64,000 nucleotides of DNA from Streptomyces eurythermus (GTDB taxonomy: Bacteria > Actinomycetota > Actinomycetes > Streptomycetales > Streptomycetaceae). Positions 35,031 to 43,487 of this stretch are shown piece by piece. Position 1 is the first letter of the stretch; every line of letters begins with the position of its first letter. Below the pieces are notes generated by a model. That model did no database searches. It had not been told where the DNA came from and saw nothing but the letters and a program-made list of their open reading frames with translations. The stretch spans positions 186,001-250,000 of the forward strand of contig NZ_BMSK01000001.1 of assembly GCF_014649115.1 (NCBI RefSeq), in the 5' to 3' direction. The translations under genes were made by a program, and so were the position numbers.

Positions 35031-36784
35031 CAGTACTTACGCTCCATCGGCTGGTAGCGGGTCTGGACGACCGGCTTGTAGTCGAGACGGACGGTTTCCG
35101 AGCCGTCGGCGCCGACCTCGCGGTACGCCATGGTGTGCCGCATGAAGTTGACGTCGTCGCGGTTCGGGTAGTCCTCGCGGTAGTGACCGCCGCGGGACTC
35201 CTTGCGGGCGAGGGCCGAGACGGCCATGACCTCGGCCAGGTCGAGCAGGTTGCCCAGCTCGATCGCCTCAAGGAGGTCCGTGTTGAAACGCTTGCCCTTG
35301 TCCTGGATCGCCACGTTCTTGTAGCGCTCCCTGAGCTCGGCGATCTTCTCGACCGCCGTCTTGATCGTCTGCTCGGTGCGGAACACCATGACGTTGGCGT
35401 CCATGGTCTCCTGCAGCTCGCGGCGCAGGGTCGCCACCCGCTCGTTGCCGGTGGAGGTGCGCAGCCGCTCGATCTGCTCGACGACGAAGGACTCCGGGTC
35501 CTCCGGCAGCTCCACGAAGTCGGCCTTGGCCGAGTACTCGGCGGCGGCGATGCCCGCGCGGCGGCCGAAGACGTTGATGTCCAGCAGCGAGTTGGTGCCG
35601 AGACGGTTGGCGCCGTGCACGGAGACACAGGCGACCTCGCCGGCCGCGTACAGACCCGGCACGACCGTGGTGTTGTCCGCCAGGACCTCACCCTCGACGT
35701 TCGTCGGGATGCCGCCCATCGCGTAGTGCGCGGTCGGCTGGATCGGGATCGGGTCCGTGTACGGCTCGATGCCCAGGTAGGTCCGCGCGAACTCGGTGAT
35801 GTCCGGCAGCTTGGCGTCCAGCTGCTCCGGCGGCAGGTGGGTCAGGTCCAGGTACACGTGGTCGCCCTCGGGACCGCAGCCGCGGCCCTCGCGGATCTCC
35901 GTGTAGATGGAGCGGGACACGACGTCACGGGACGCCAGGTCCTTCATGACGGGAGCGTACTTCTCCATGAAGCGCTCGCCGTCCTTGTTGCGCAGGATGC
36001 CGCCCTCGCCGCGGGCGCCCTCGGTGAGCAGGATGCCCATGCGCCAGATGCCGGTCGGGTGGAACTGGAAGAACTCCATGTCCTCCAGCGGGAGCCCGCG
36101 CCGGTAGACCGCCGCCTGGCCGTCACCGGTCAGGGTGTGGGCGTTCGACGTCACCTTGAAGAACTTGCCGCAGCCGCCGGAGGCGTAGATGACGGCCTTC
36201 GCCTGGAAGACGTGGATCTCGCCGGTGGCCAGCTCGTACGCGACGACACCGGCGGACTTCTTGACGCCGTCGACCTCGGTGATCAGCTGGTCCAGGACGT
36301 AGAACTCGTTGAAGAACTCCACGCCCTCCTTGACGCAGTTCTGGTACAGCGTCTGGAGGATCATGTGGCCGGTGCGGTCCGCGGCGTAGCAGGACCGGCG
36401 GACCGGGGCCTCGCCGTGGTTGCGGGAGTGACCGCCGAAGCGGCGCTGGTCGATGGTGCCGTTCGGGGTCCGGTTGAACGGCAGGCCCATCTTCTCCAGG
36501 TCGAGGACGGCGTCGATGGCCTCCTTCGCCAGGATCTCGGCGGCGTCCTGGTCGACCAGGTAGTCACCGCCCTTGACCGTGTCGAAGGTGTGCCACTCCC
36601 AGTTGTCCTCCTCCACGTTGGCGAGCGCGGCGGCCATGCCGCCCTGCGCGGCGCCCGTGTGGGAGCGGGTGGGGTAGAGCTTGGTCAGGACCGCGGTGCG
36701 GCTGCGCTTCGTCGCCTCGATGGCGGCGCGCATGCCCGCGCCGCCGGCGCCGACGATGACGGTGTCGTACTTGTGGATCTTCAT
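35030..36784 (-). CDS. sdhA: Succinate dehydrogenase flavoprotein subunit
   Basis: A 584-residue catalytic subunit of complex II that oxidises succinate to fumarate. The FAD-binding [13 protein letters not shown] is at the N-terminus. The flavinylation segment [11 protein letters not shown] contains the covalent-FAD histidine. The substrate region is [14 protein letters not shown], and the [13 protein letters not shown] motif contains active-site residues. The length is typical of proteobacterial-type SdhA. It is followed directly by sdhB and preceded by sdhD after 19 bases. Confidence 0.97.
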   Translation of the reverse strand: MKIHKYDTVIVGAGGAGMRAAIEATKRSRTAVLTKLYPTRSHTGAAQGGMAAALANVEEDNWEWHTFDTVKGGDYLVDQDAAEILAKEAIDAVLDLEKMGLPFNRTPNGTIDQRRFGGHSRNHGEAPVRRSCYAADRTGHMILQTLYQNCVKEGVEFFNEFYVLDQLITEVDGVKKSAGVVAYELATGEIHVFQAKAVIYASGGCGKFFKVTSNAHTLTGDGQAAVYRRGLPLEDMEFFQFHPTGIWRMGILLTEGARGEGGILRNKDGERFMEKYAPVMKDLASRDVVSRSIYTEIREGRGCGPEGDHVYLDLTHLPPEQLDAKLPDITEFARTYLGIEPYTDPIPIQPTAHYAMGGIPTNVEGEVLADNTTVVPGLYAAGEVACVSVHGANRLGTNSLLDINVFGRRAGIAAAEYSAKADFVELPEDPESFVVEQIERLRTSTGNERVATLRRELQETMDANVMVFRTEQTIKTAVEKIAELRERYKNVAIQDKGKRFNTDLLEAIELGNLLDLAEVMAVSALARKESRGGHYREDYPNRDDVNFMRHTMAYREVGADGSETVRLDYKPVVQTRYQPMERKY

Positions 36785-36803
36785 GATTCTCGCAGCCCCG
36801 TGC

Positions 36804-37286
36804 CTAGCGGATGTTCGGGTCGAAGGTGAAGATCACCAGCGTGCCCAGCAGGATGGTGAACACCGTGGCGGTGTAGAGCAGTGCCTTCAGCCACAACCGG
36901 CTGGTCGGCCGCTCGGCGTAGTCGTTGATGACCGTGCGCAGGCCGTTGGCGCCGTGCAGCATCGCCAGCCACAGCATCACCAGGTCCCAGACCTGCCAGA
37001 ACGGGGATGCCCAGCGGCCGGCCACGAAGGCGAAGCCGACCTTGGAGACACCGCCGTCCAGCACCAGCTGGATCAGCAGGTGGCCGAGGACGAGGACGAC
37101 CAGCACGATGCCGGACAGGCGCATGAACAGCCACGCCGCCAGCTCGAAGTTGCCCCGGGTCGACTTGGGGGTCTTCTTGGTGCGCTTGCGCGGGGCCTCG
37201 ATCAGCGGGGCCGGGTGGTCGACGGTGTAGACGGGGGCGCCTTCCACGGGGCCGACTCCGGAAGCGGGGGTTTCAGTCGTGGACAT
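36804..37286 (-). CDS. sdhD: Succinate dehydrogenase membrane anchor SdhD
   Basis: A 160-residue hydrophobic anchor subunit with three transmembrane helices after a hydrophilic N-terminus of about 45 residues rich in Pro and Lys. The quinone/heme-associated pattern [19 protein letters not shown] and [19 protein letters not shown] are family features. The ATG at 37286 lies five bases downstream of the sdhC stop. With SdhC it binds heme b and the quinone site of complex II. Confidence 0.92.
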   Translation of the reverse strand: MSTTETPASGVGPVEGAPVYTVDHPAPLIEAPRKRTKKTPKSTRGNFELAAWLFMRLSGIVLVVLVLGHLLIQLVLDGGVSKVGFAFVAGRWASPFWQVWDLVMLWLAMLHGANGLRTVINDYAERPTSRLWLKALLYTATVFTILLGTLVIFTFDPNIR

Positions 37287-37291
37287 CGGCG

Positions 37292-37672
37292 TCAGCTCCC
37301 AAAGAGTGCACGGTACGCGTGGCCGAGGACCGGGTAGATCGCCCCGGCCATCAGGACGATCCAGACACCCATCACGGTCCAGAACATCTGCTTCTGGTAG
37401 CGCGGGCCCTTCGACCAGAAGTCGACGGCGATGACCCGCAGGCCGTTGAGCGCGTGGAAGAGGATGGCGGCGACGAGGCCGTACTCCAGCAGCGCGACGA
37501 TCGGCGTCTTGTACGTGGCTACGACCTTGTCGTAGTCCTCGGGGGAGACACGCACGAGAGCGGTGTCCAGCACGTGAACGAACAGGAAGAAGAAAATGAG
37601 GACGCCGGTGACTCGGTGAGCCACCCAGGACCACATTCCTTCCCGGCCGCGGTACAGCGTTCCAGCCGGCAC
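37292..37672 (-). CDS. sdhC: Succinate dehydrogenase cytochrome b556 subunit SdhC
   Basis: A 126-residue anchor with three transmembrane helices. The SdhC signature WSWVAHRVTGVLIFFFLFVHVLD carries the Ser/Arg of the quinone site and a heme-ligand histidine, and a second histidine motif is in LFHALNGLRVIAVDFW. It is first gene of sdhCDAB and uses a GTG start at 37672. The 180 bp upstream hold no gene. A minus-strand TACGAT in that region is a weak -10 candidate, but no good -35 could be paired with it. Confidence 0.93.
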   Translation of the reverse strand: MPAGTLYRGREGMWSWVAHRVTGVLIFFFLFVHVLDTALVRVSPEDYDKVVATYKTPIVALLEYGLVAAILFHALNGLRVIAVDFWSKGPRYQKQMFWTVMGVWIVLMAGAIYPVLGHAYRALFGS

Positions 37673-37852
37673 GGAAGAACCCTCCGGGTGCGGGGACTAG
37701 GGCCGCGCCGGCTTCTCTGTCGGTCGGGCCCGGCCGGGTACGGTCCACCGGCCCCCAGCATCGTAGCGAGGCGATGAGCTGTGCCTTACGGGGGGCCTAC
37801 CGGTGTGATCAAAGTGGCACGCGGTTGGGCTAGCCCGGTGCGGTGTGTCCGG

Positions 37853-38464
37853 TTATCTGCCGGGTGCGGGTGCGTTGGTACTGGTCGCGCGGTTCCTGGT
37901 GCCTCTGAGAAATGCCGCGATTCTCCCTTTCGCGAGGCGTCGGAGCTGTTCCGCCGCCACCACCCGCTCGTCCTCCGGATCGTTCGCCAATCGTGACCGG
38001 ATCGCCTGGAGGATGTGGTCGATGACCTCGTCCGCGGGGATGTCGCCCAGGTAGATGATGAACGTGTGGCCGAACCGGGCCTCGTAGGCGGCGTGGGCGG
38101 CGCCGAGGGCCATGTGGGCCGCCGAGTACGTGTCCTCGGGCAGCTCGGGGAGGCACTCCCCGGCCAGGGCCTCGGCGAGGTCGGCGGGGGAGAGGTCGTA
38201 CGTCGCCTCGTCCGCCGCGGCCAGCAGGGAGTCCAGGTCGGGGTAGGGGCGGTGCGCGGCGATCCGGTCGGACCAGCGCGGGCTGCGCAGGCAGTGCAGC
38301 AGAAGGGTGCGCGCCTCGTCGGCGGACGCCGTGTTGAAGGCGTCGAGCGGCTTGGGGAGATACGGCAGAGGGTGGGCGGGCAGCGTCGGTCCTCGCGTCA
38401 CTTGTGGTGCGGCAGGGGATTCTGTGAAGGATGTGAGTGTCGTCAGGTTATCGAGAGTGGTCAT
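37853..38464 (-). CDS. 2-oxo-4-hydroxy-4-carboxy-5-ureidoimidazoline (OHCU) decarboxylase
   Basis: A 203-residue protein with the OHCU decarboxylase pattern: LDAFNTASADEARTLLLHCLRSPRWSDRIAAHRPYPDLDSLLAAAD in the first half and YEARFGHTFIIYLGDIPADEVIDHI in the second. The enzyme converts OHCU, formed from urate, to S-allantoin. No uricase, HIU hydrolase or allantoinase gene is nearby, so it is separated from the rest of the pathway, if present. The ATG at 38464 avoids an unconserved upstream extension. It is divergent from the hexosaminidase gene. Confidence 0.8.
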   Translation of the reverse strand: MTTLDNLTTLTSFTESPAAPQVTRGPTLPAHPLPYLPKPLDAFNTASADEARTLLLHCLRSPRWSDRIAAHRPYPDLDSLLAAADEATYDLSPADLAEALAGECLPELPEDTYSAAHMALGAAHAAYEARFGHTFIIYLGDIPADEVIDHILQAIRSRLANDPEDERVVAAEQLRRLAKGRIAAFLRGTRNRATSTNAPAPGR

Positions 38465-38559
38465 ACGGTGTCCGAGCGATAACGGAATTTCACTCGAACG
38501 GCAGAGTTTCGCTTCGTCCGGCTGACCGCTGAACCGGGGAACGGTCGTACGTTGGCAGG

Positions 38560-40257
38560 GTGACCCAGCACAGGCGCGAGCGCCGGGGACCGGCGCGACA
38601 GGTGGTACGGAAGCGGGCGGTGATGGTCGCGGCGTTCGCCGGGACGGTCGCGCTCGGCACGGGCGTCGGCCTGTGGGCCGCGGCGGACGACGGCGGCGCA
38701 CCGCCGGGGAACGGCACGCGCCACTCGGCCTCCGGCCGGGTGACCGGCACCGGCACCGGCCCCGGTACTGGCACCGGTAAGGCGCCCACGGCACCGGGCA
38801 CCCCGTCGGTGGCGCCGAGCCCGAGCCGGTCGTACCCGCTGTCGAAGGCGCCGCGCACGATACCCGCGGTCCGCTCGCACACCCCGGAGCGCGGCCCCGG
38901 CTGGCGGCCCCGGCCGGGCGCGCGGGTGGTGGTGGCCGATCCGGCGCTGGCCGACGAGGGGCGGCTGGTAGCCGGGGAGCTGGGGCTGGCGTACGCCGGG
39001 GAGAAGAACGACGCGCGGGCCGGCGACGTACGGCTCGCGCTCGGCGGCGGGGGCGGGAACCGGGAGTCGTACACGCTGACCGTCCGGGGCGGGCGGGTCG
39101 AGATCACCGGGCCCGGCGAGGCCGGGGTCTTCTACGGCACCCGCACCCTGAAGCAGGAGGTCCACGGCGGCGGCACGGCACCGGAGGGCGTCGTGCGCGA
39201 CCAGCCGGCCAAGCCGGTGCGCGGGTTCATGCTGGACATCGCGCGCAAACCGTTCACCGCGGCCTGGATCGAGGACCGGATACGCGAGCTGGGGGACCTG
39301 AAGTTCAACGAGCTGGGCCTGCACTTCTCCGACGACCAGGCCTTCCGGATCGAGTCCGCCAGCCATCCCGAGATCGTCTCCCCGGACCACCTGACCAAGG
39401 CCCAGGTCAAGGAGATCGTGGCGCTGGCGGACGCCCGGCACATCACCGTCGTCCCCGAGATCGACTCCCCGGGACACCTGGGCGCGGTCCTCGCCGCCCA
39501 CCCCGACCTGCGGCTGCGCAAGGCGAACGGGGTGGTGCTCCGCGGTGCCGTCGACATCTCCAAGGACGCCTCGGCCCGGCTGGTGGACGACCTGCTGAAC
39601 GAGTACGCCGACCTGTTCACCGGCGGCCAGTGGCACCTGGGCGGGGACGAGTACCAGGCGCTGATGGCGCGCGACCCGCAGACGTCGTACCCGCAGCTGG
39701 CCGCCGCCGCGAAGCGCAAGTACGGCCCCGGCGGCACGGTCGCCGACCTCACCACCGGCTGGCTGAACGACCGCGCCGCCACCGTCCGCGCCCACGGCAG
39801 GACCGTACGGGCCTGGAACGACGGCTTCTTCCGGGGCACCTCCGTACAGGCCGACCCCTCGCTCCAGGTCGCCTACTGGACCGGCAAGGAGATCGGCGCC
39901 CGGCCGCCGGCCGAGTACCTGAGCGCCGGCCGCCGGATGCTCAACTACAACGACGAGTTCCTCTACTACGTGCTCGGCCAGCCGCAGACCTTCGTCTACC
40001 CGACCGGACAGCGCATCTACGAGCAGTGGAACCCGAGGGTGGTGCGCGGTAAGACCGCCGTGCCCGCGCGCTACGACGGGCAGATCCTCGGCGGGTCGTT
40101 CGCCGTGTGGTGCGACTTCCCCAACGCGCAGACGCAGGCGCAGGTCGCCGCCGGGATCCGGATGCCGCTGCGGGCCACCGTGCAGAAACTGTGGGACCCG
40201 GGCCGGCCCGCGCTGTCCTGGGCGGACTTCCGGAAACTGGCGGACCGGCTGGGCTGA
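38560..40257 (+). CDS. Exported beta-N-acetylhexosaminidase (GH20)
   Basis: A 565-residue glycoside hydrolase family 20 enzyme that releases terminal GlcNAc (chitin or peptidoglycan fragments). A basic N-terminus plus hydrophobic helix (about 21-42) acts as signal or membrane anchor, followed by a Thr/Gly/Pro linker. A GH20b-type domain (about 120-215) leads to the catalytic barrel. RGFMLDIARKPF, HFSDDQAFRIES, PEIDSPGHLGA and the catalytic Asp-Glu pair in WHLGGDEYQ are all present, supporting substrate-assisted catalysis. GTG start. It is probably monocistronic. Confidence 0.92.
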   Translation: MTQHRRERRGPARQVVRKRAVMVAAFAGTVALGTGVGLWAAADDGGAPPGNGTRHSASGRVTGTGTGPGTGTGKAPTAPGTPSVAPSPSRSYPLSKAPRTIPAVRSHTPERGPGWRPRPGARVVVADPALADEGRLVAGELGLAYAGEKNDARAGDVRLALGGGGGNRESYTLTVRGGRVEITGPGEAGVFYGTRTLKQEVHGGGTAPEGVVRDQPAKPVRGFMLDIARKPFTAAWIEDRIRELGDLKFNELGLHFSDDQAFRIESASHPEIVSPDHLTKAQVKEIVALADARHITVVPEIDSPGHLGAVLAAHPDLRLRKANGVVLRGAVDISKDASARLVDDLLNEYADLFTGGQWHLGGDEYQALMARDPQTSYPQLAAAAKRKYGPGGTVADLTTGWLNDRAATVRAHGRTVRAWNDGFFRGTSVQADPSLQVAYWTGKEIGARPPAEYLSAGRRMLNYNDEFLYYVLGQPQTFVYPTGQRIYEQWNPRVVRGKTAVPARYDGQILGGSFAVWCDFPNAQTQAQVAAGIRMPLRATVQKLWDPGRPALSWADFRKLADRLG

Positions 40258-40434
40258 GCCACGGGAGGCGGAACGGGCGGGCGCCGGAACCCGGTGGACG
40301 GGCGGGGGCGTCCGGCCGTATGTTCCGGTGTCCGCGCACGCCGGCGACGCACGTGCCGGTGCCGCCGGCGGCGCTCGGGTCCGGGGAGGACCACGCGCCG
40401 TCCCGCCTCTCTTTCTTCTCGGGGGAACCTCGTC

Positions 40435-41163
40435 ATGACCTCGCCCGTGCCCGTGCCGCCGAACCCGCACCCGGCCCCGCCCGGCGCCTGGCCGCGCTCA
40501 CCGGCCGCGCTCGCCCGGGCCACCGCCGTACTGCTCGGCCTGGTCGTCGCCACCGACCTGTTCGCCTGCTACGCGGACCTGCTGGAGATGGACGTCACCA
40601 AGGACCTCGTCGACGGCGTCGTGGGCGATGACGTGATCGACCGGGCCGACCACGCGGACGACCTCTACGGCCTCTCCGGCATCCTCCAGGGCGTGGCGCT
40701 GGTGGCCACGATGGTCGTCTATCTGTGCTGGCTGTGGCGGGTCCGGGTGAACGCCGGGGTGTTCGACGCCTCCCGGCACCGCATGCGGCTCGGCTGGACG
40801 ATCGGCGGCTGGTTCTGCCCGGTGGTGAACCTGTGGTTCCCGCGCCGGATCGTCGCGGACACCTGGGACGCCAGCGGGCCCTGGGGCGCGCGGTCCGGGC
40901 ACTCGCTGGTCAACGCCTGGTGGACGCTGTGGCTCGTCGATCTCCTGCTGGGCCGGTTCGCCGACACGCGTTCCCGGCGCGCCGAGACGGTGGAGGAGCT
41001 GTACGAGGCCGCCAGGGCGATGCTGCTCTCCGACGCGCTCGACATCGTGGCCGCGGTGCTCGCCGTCCTGGTGGTCGTCCGGCTGAGCCGGTTGCAGGAG
41101 CGGAAGCTGCGCTCGGGCGAGATGCCGTTCCCGGCCCCGCCCCCGGCTCCGGAGCTTGGCTGA
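40435..41163 (+). CDS. DUF4328 membrane protein
   Basis: A 242-residue protein with four likely transmembrane helices (about 25-45, 80-102, 112-135 with WTIGGWFCPVVNLWFPRRI, 190-215) and Pro-rich ends. GWFCPVVNLWFPRRI and the following Trp-rich stretch are hallmarks of the DUF4328 family common in Streptomyces. The function is unknown. The ATG at 40435 follows GGGGGAA. Within the 177 bp upstream, no gene or clear promoter was found. Confidence 0.8.
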   Translation: MTSPVPVPPNPHPAPPGAWPRSPAALARATAVLLGLVVATDLFACYADLLEMDVTKDLVDGVVGDDVIDRADHADDLYGLSGILQGVALVATMVVYLCWLWRVRVNAGVFDASRHRMRLGWTIGGWFCPVVNLWFPRRIVADTWDASGPWGARSGHSLVNAWWTLWLVDLLLGRFADTRSRRAETVEELYEAARAMLLSDALDIVAAVLAVLVVVRLSRLQERKLRSGEMPFPAPPPAPELG

Positions 41164-41256
41164 AAATCGACCACTGTGACACTCCCGCGCCGTCGCACGC
41201 AGTAAGGGGGAGTGCGGGCTCCGTACCGGTCGGTGCCCCGGTGAGGGAGGCTTTCC

Positions 41257-41838
41257 ATGAGCCTGGTGGAACTGGTCGCACGGGCCGACGAACGCGGACT
41301 GGCCGTCGGCGGGCTGGCTTGTCTTGATCGGTGCCTTCCGCTGCTCGGCGGCGACGACGAGGCGCTGCGACCCCTGTGGGCGAGCCTCGCCGACGGCTCC
41401 GGCTGGGCCGGGGACCTGGCGCGCGCCCGTGACCTCCTCGGCGCCGGGCGGCTCCCCGACGACGAGGCCGCGCTGCTGGCCCACCGCATGCTGGAGTCGG
41501 CCCCCGCCGAGCGCACCGCCGACGCGCTGCGGCCCTGGGCCGAGGCATGCTCGACCGCCTCACTCCGGGTCCACCGGCTGCTGGACCCGGCGGCAGGGGC
41601 CGGACCGGACGCGGGCGATTCCCTACGGGCGGACGCGGGGGACACCGTCGGCCCCTCGCCGCTCGTCGCCGCCGAGCTGCGCCGGCAGGCCCTGGTGCTG
41701 GAGCTCCTCGCGGACCACGGCGCCCAGGGGCTGCGCCGGGCGCTGGAGGTGACGGTGGAGGGCCGCCGGGTGCTGCGCGCGGTGGTCTCGCGCCGGGCGC
41801 GCAACACGGCGGAAGCGGGGGCGCGGGCGGGCCTGTGA
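41257..41838 (+). CDS. Hypothetical protein, helical
   Basis: A 193-residue protein with no recognised domain, signal or membrane segment. It is Ala/Leu/Arg-rich and predicted mostly helical. The first 95 residues (LVELVARADERGLAVGGLACLDRCLPLL...) resemble repeat-like helical proteins. The ATG is preceded by GTGAGGGAGG, a good ribosome-binding site. A TGTGACACT sequence about 80 bases upstream recurs before the sigma gene at 42679. The function is unknown. Confidence 0.65.
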   Translation: MSLVELVARADERGLAVGGLACLDRCLPLLGGDDEALRPLWASLADGSGWAGDLARARDLLGAGRLPDDEAALLAHRMLESAPAERTADALRPWAEACSTASLRVHRLLDPAAGAGPDAGDSLRADAGDTVGPSPLVAAELRRQALVLELLADHGAQGLRRALEVTVEGRRVLRAVVSRRARNTAEAGARAGL

Positions 41839-41944
41839 CCTTCGTGCGGTGGACGTGGGGCGGTCCTGCGGCGGTTGGCGAAACGTTTGGCGAAACAGGG
41901 CGGAACCCCGTGACGCGACCCCGCCCCGGGGCGCTCTTCCCTAT

Positions 41945-42430
41945 GTGACAGCCCACACGACAGCCGAAGCGACAGCCCATGTGACCGCCTACGCCACCGG
42001 CCCGGTGCCGGCCGCGGCGCCGGCCCGTTCGACGGCCCCGTACGGGCCGGCCCGGCGGGAGACCAGGCCGCGCGCCGCGGCGAAACCCGCGCGCTGGGCG
42101 GCGGACGCGGTGGCGACGATGCGCGAGGGCGCCCGGGTGCGGCTCGACTACTCGGCGCAGAGCCTGTGGCGGGTGGACCGGATGATCCAGGAGATACGCC
42201 GGGAGCGGGCGCCGTACGCGGCCGTCCGCAGCGTCCTGCGCGGTTTCGGCGCCTACGCCGGCGAGGTCATCGTCCGCCGGACCGGCGCCGAGTGGTGGGC
42301 GACGGGCGGCGAGCACTGGGTGCGCACCCCCGACGGCCGGCTGTGGGACCCCATCGACGAGGCCCGCCGCTGCTACGGCGGCCACGGCTCGCTCCGACTG
42401 CTGTGCCGGGACGCGACCACCGAGGCGTGA
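41945..42430 (+). CDS. Hypothetical protein
   Basis: About 161 residues with the assumed GTG start at 41945. The first 60 residues are Ala/Thr/Pro-rich and may be partly untranslated. The conserved-looking part is residues 60-160 (ADAVATMREGARVRLDYSAQSLWRVDRMIQEIRRE...EWWATGGEHWVRTPDGRLWDPIDEARRCY). No named family was recognised. It is probably cytosolic and lies between two other unknowns and an ECF sigma gene on the same strand. Confidence 0.6.
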   Translation: MTAHTTAEATAHVTAYATGPVPAAAPARSTAPYGPARRETRPRAAAKPARWAADAVATMREGARVRLDYSAQSLWRVDRMIQEIRRERAPYAAVRSVLRGFGAYAGEVIVRRTGAEWWATGGEHWVRTPDGRLWDPIDEARRCYGGHGSLRLLCRDATTEA

Positions 42431-42678
42431 GGTGACTGCCGAGGTCTGAGGCGGGCCGGGCCCGGGCCGAGCGGGGACCGTGCTCGGCCCGACCGGGGGG
42501 CCGTTTCCGAGCCGTTCGTGGGCCGCCCCGCCCCTTCTCCGGCCCTTCGCCGGCCGCCCCCGCCCCTTCTCCGGCCGCCGTCCGGCTGTGACACTTCCGT
42601 CGGGGCCGACGCTGATGATCGTGGAGGGCGACCGACACGGCCGGAGCGTGTCGCAACCGTGAGGTCAGGCGCCACGCA

Positions 42679-43341
42679 GTGGCCAGGAACTCGGCACGAA
42701 CGAGGACGGTCTTGGGCCAGGGAGTTCAACCCCGCCGCCCGCAGCCGCGGGACGGGGAGCTGGGCGCGGCCGTGGCACGGGCCCAGGGCGGCGACGAGAC
42801 CGCCTTCGCGGTGGCCTACCGGATCGTGCACCCCGGACTGCTGGGCTATCTGCGCGGCCTGGTCGGCGAGGAGGCGGAGGACATCGCCTCGGAGGCATGG
42901 CTGGAGATCGCCCGGGACCTCGCCCGCTTCCAGGGCGACGGGGCCGGCTTCCGCGGCTGGACCGCGGCCATCGCCCGGCACCGCGCGCTGGACCACCTGC
43001 GCCGGCAGCGGGCCCGGCCCCGGCCCGTCCCGCTGGAACAGGACGCCCTGGAACTGCCCGGCCGGCACGGCACCGACGACCAGGCCCTGGAGTCGCTGTC
43101 CACCGGGCGGGTGCTGGAGCTGGTGCGCGCGCTGCCGCGGGACCAGGCCGAGGCGGTGCTGCTGCGGGTGGTCGTCGGCCTCGACGGCCCGTCCGCCGCC
43201 CGCGTCCTCGGCAAACGCCCCGGCGCCGTCCGCACGGCCACCTACCGGGGCCTGCGCCGCCTGGCCCGCCACCTCGCCGGCACCGGCGCCGGGGGCGGGC
43301 ACGAGGACGGGAACGGGGAGGACGGGCGCGGACGTGGCTGA
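42679..43341 (+). CDS. ECF sigma factor (sigma-70 family)
   Basis: A 220-residue extracytoplasmic-function-type sigma factor. Region 2 is at about 30-98 (AVARAQGGDETAFAVAYRIVHPGLLGYLRGLVGEEAEDIASEAWLEIARDL), region 4 at about 140-195 (RALPRDQAEAVLLRVVVGLDGPSAARVLGKRPGAVRTATYRGLRRLARHL). It is strongly similar to, and the same length as, the sigma encoded at 45272. No anti-sigma gene follows it; instead an ATPase gene does. GTG start at 42679. The Gly/Glu-rich C-terminal tail is unusual but dispensable-looking. Confidence 0.88.
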   Translation: MARNSARTRTVLGQGVQPRRPQPRDGELGAAVARAQGGDETAFAVAYRIVHPGLLGYLRGLVGEEAEDIASEAWLEIARDLARFQGDGAGFRGWTAAIARHRALDHLRRQRARPRPVPLEQDALELPGRHGTDDQALESLSTGRVLELVRALPRDQAEAVLLRVVVGLDGPSAARVLGKRPGAVRTATYRGLRRLARHLAGTGAGGGHEDGNGEDGRGRG

Positions 43342-43400
43342 CCTGAACGGCGGCCGGCCGTCAGGCTGTCGCCTGCCTGGCCCTGTCACAGTGCGGCGGT

Positions 43401-43433
43401 ACTGATTCTATATAAGTGAGTGCGACTGATTCT
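43401..43433. repeat. Short direct repeats in an AT-rich leader
   Basis: ACTGATTCT occurs at 43401-43409 and 43425-43433 (24-bp period), with TATATAAG between. This part of the leader is far more AT-rich than the surroundings and contains possible -10 boxes (TAGAAT 43441-43446). It may be the promoter or operator of the ATPase gene, or a junction of inserted DNA. Confidence 0.5.
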
Positions 43434-43487
43434 GTCGAAGTAGAATTAGACATAGTCCCCTCGCGCGGTGTGCAGGAGGTCCACGTG

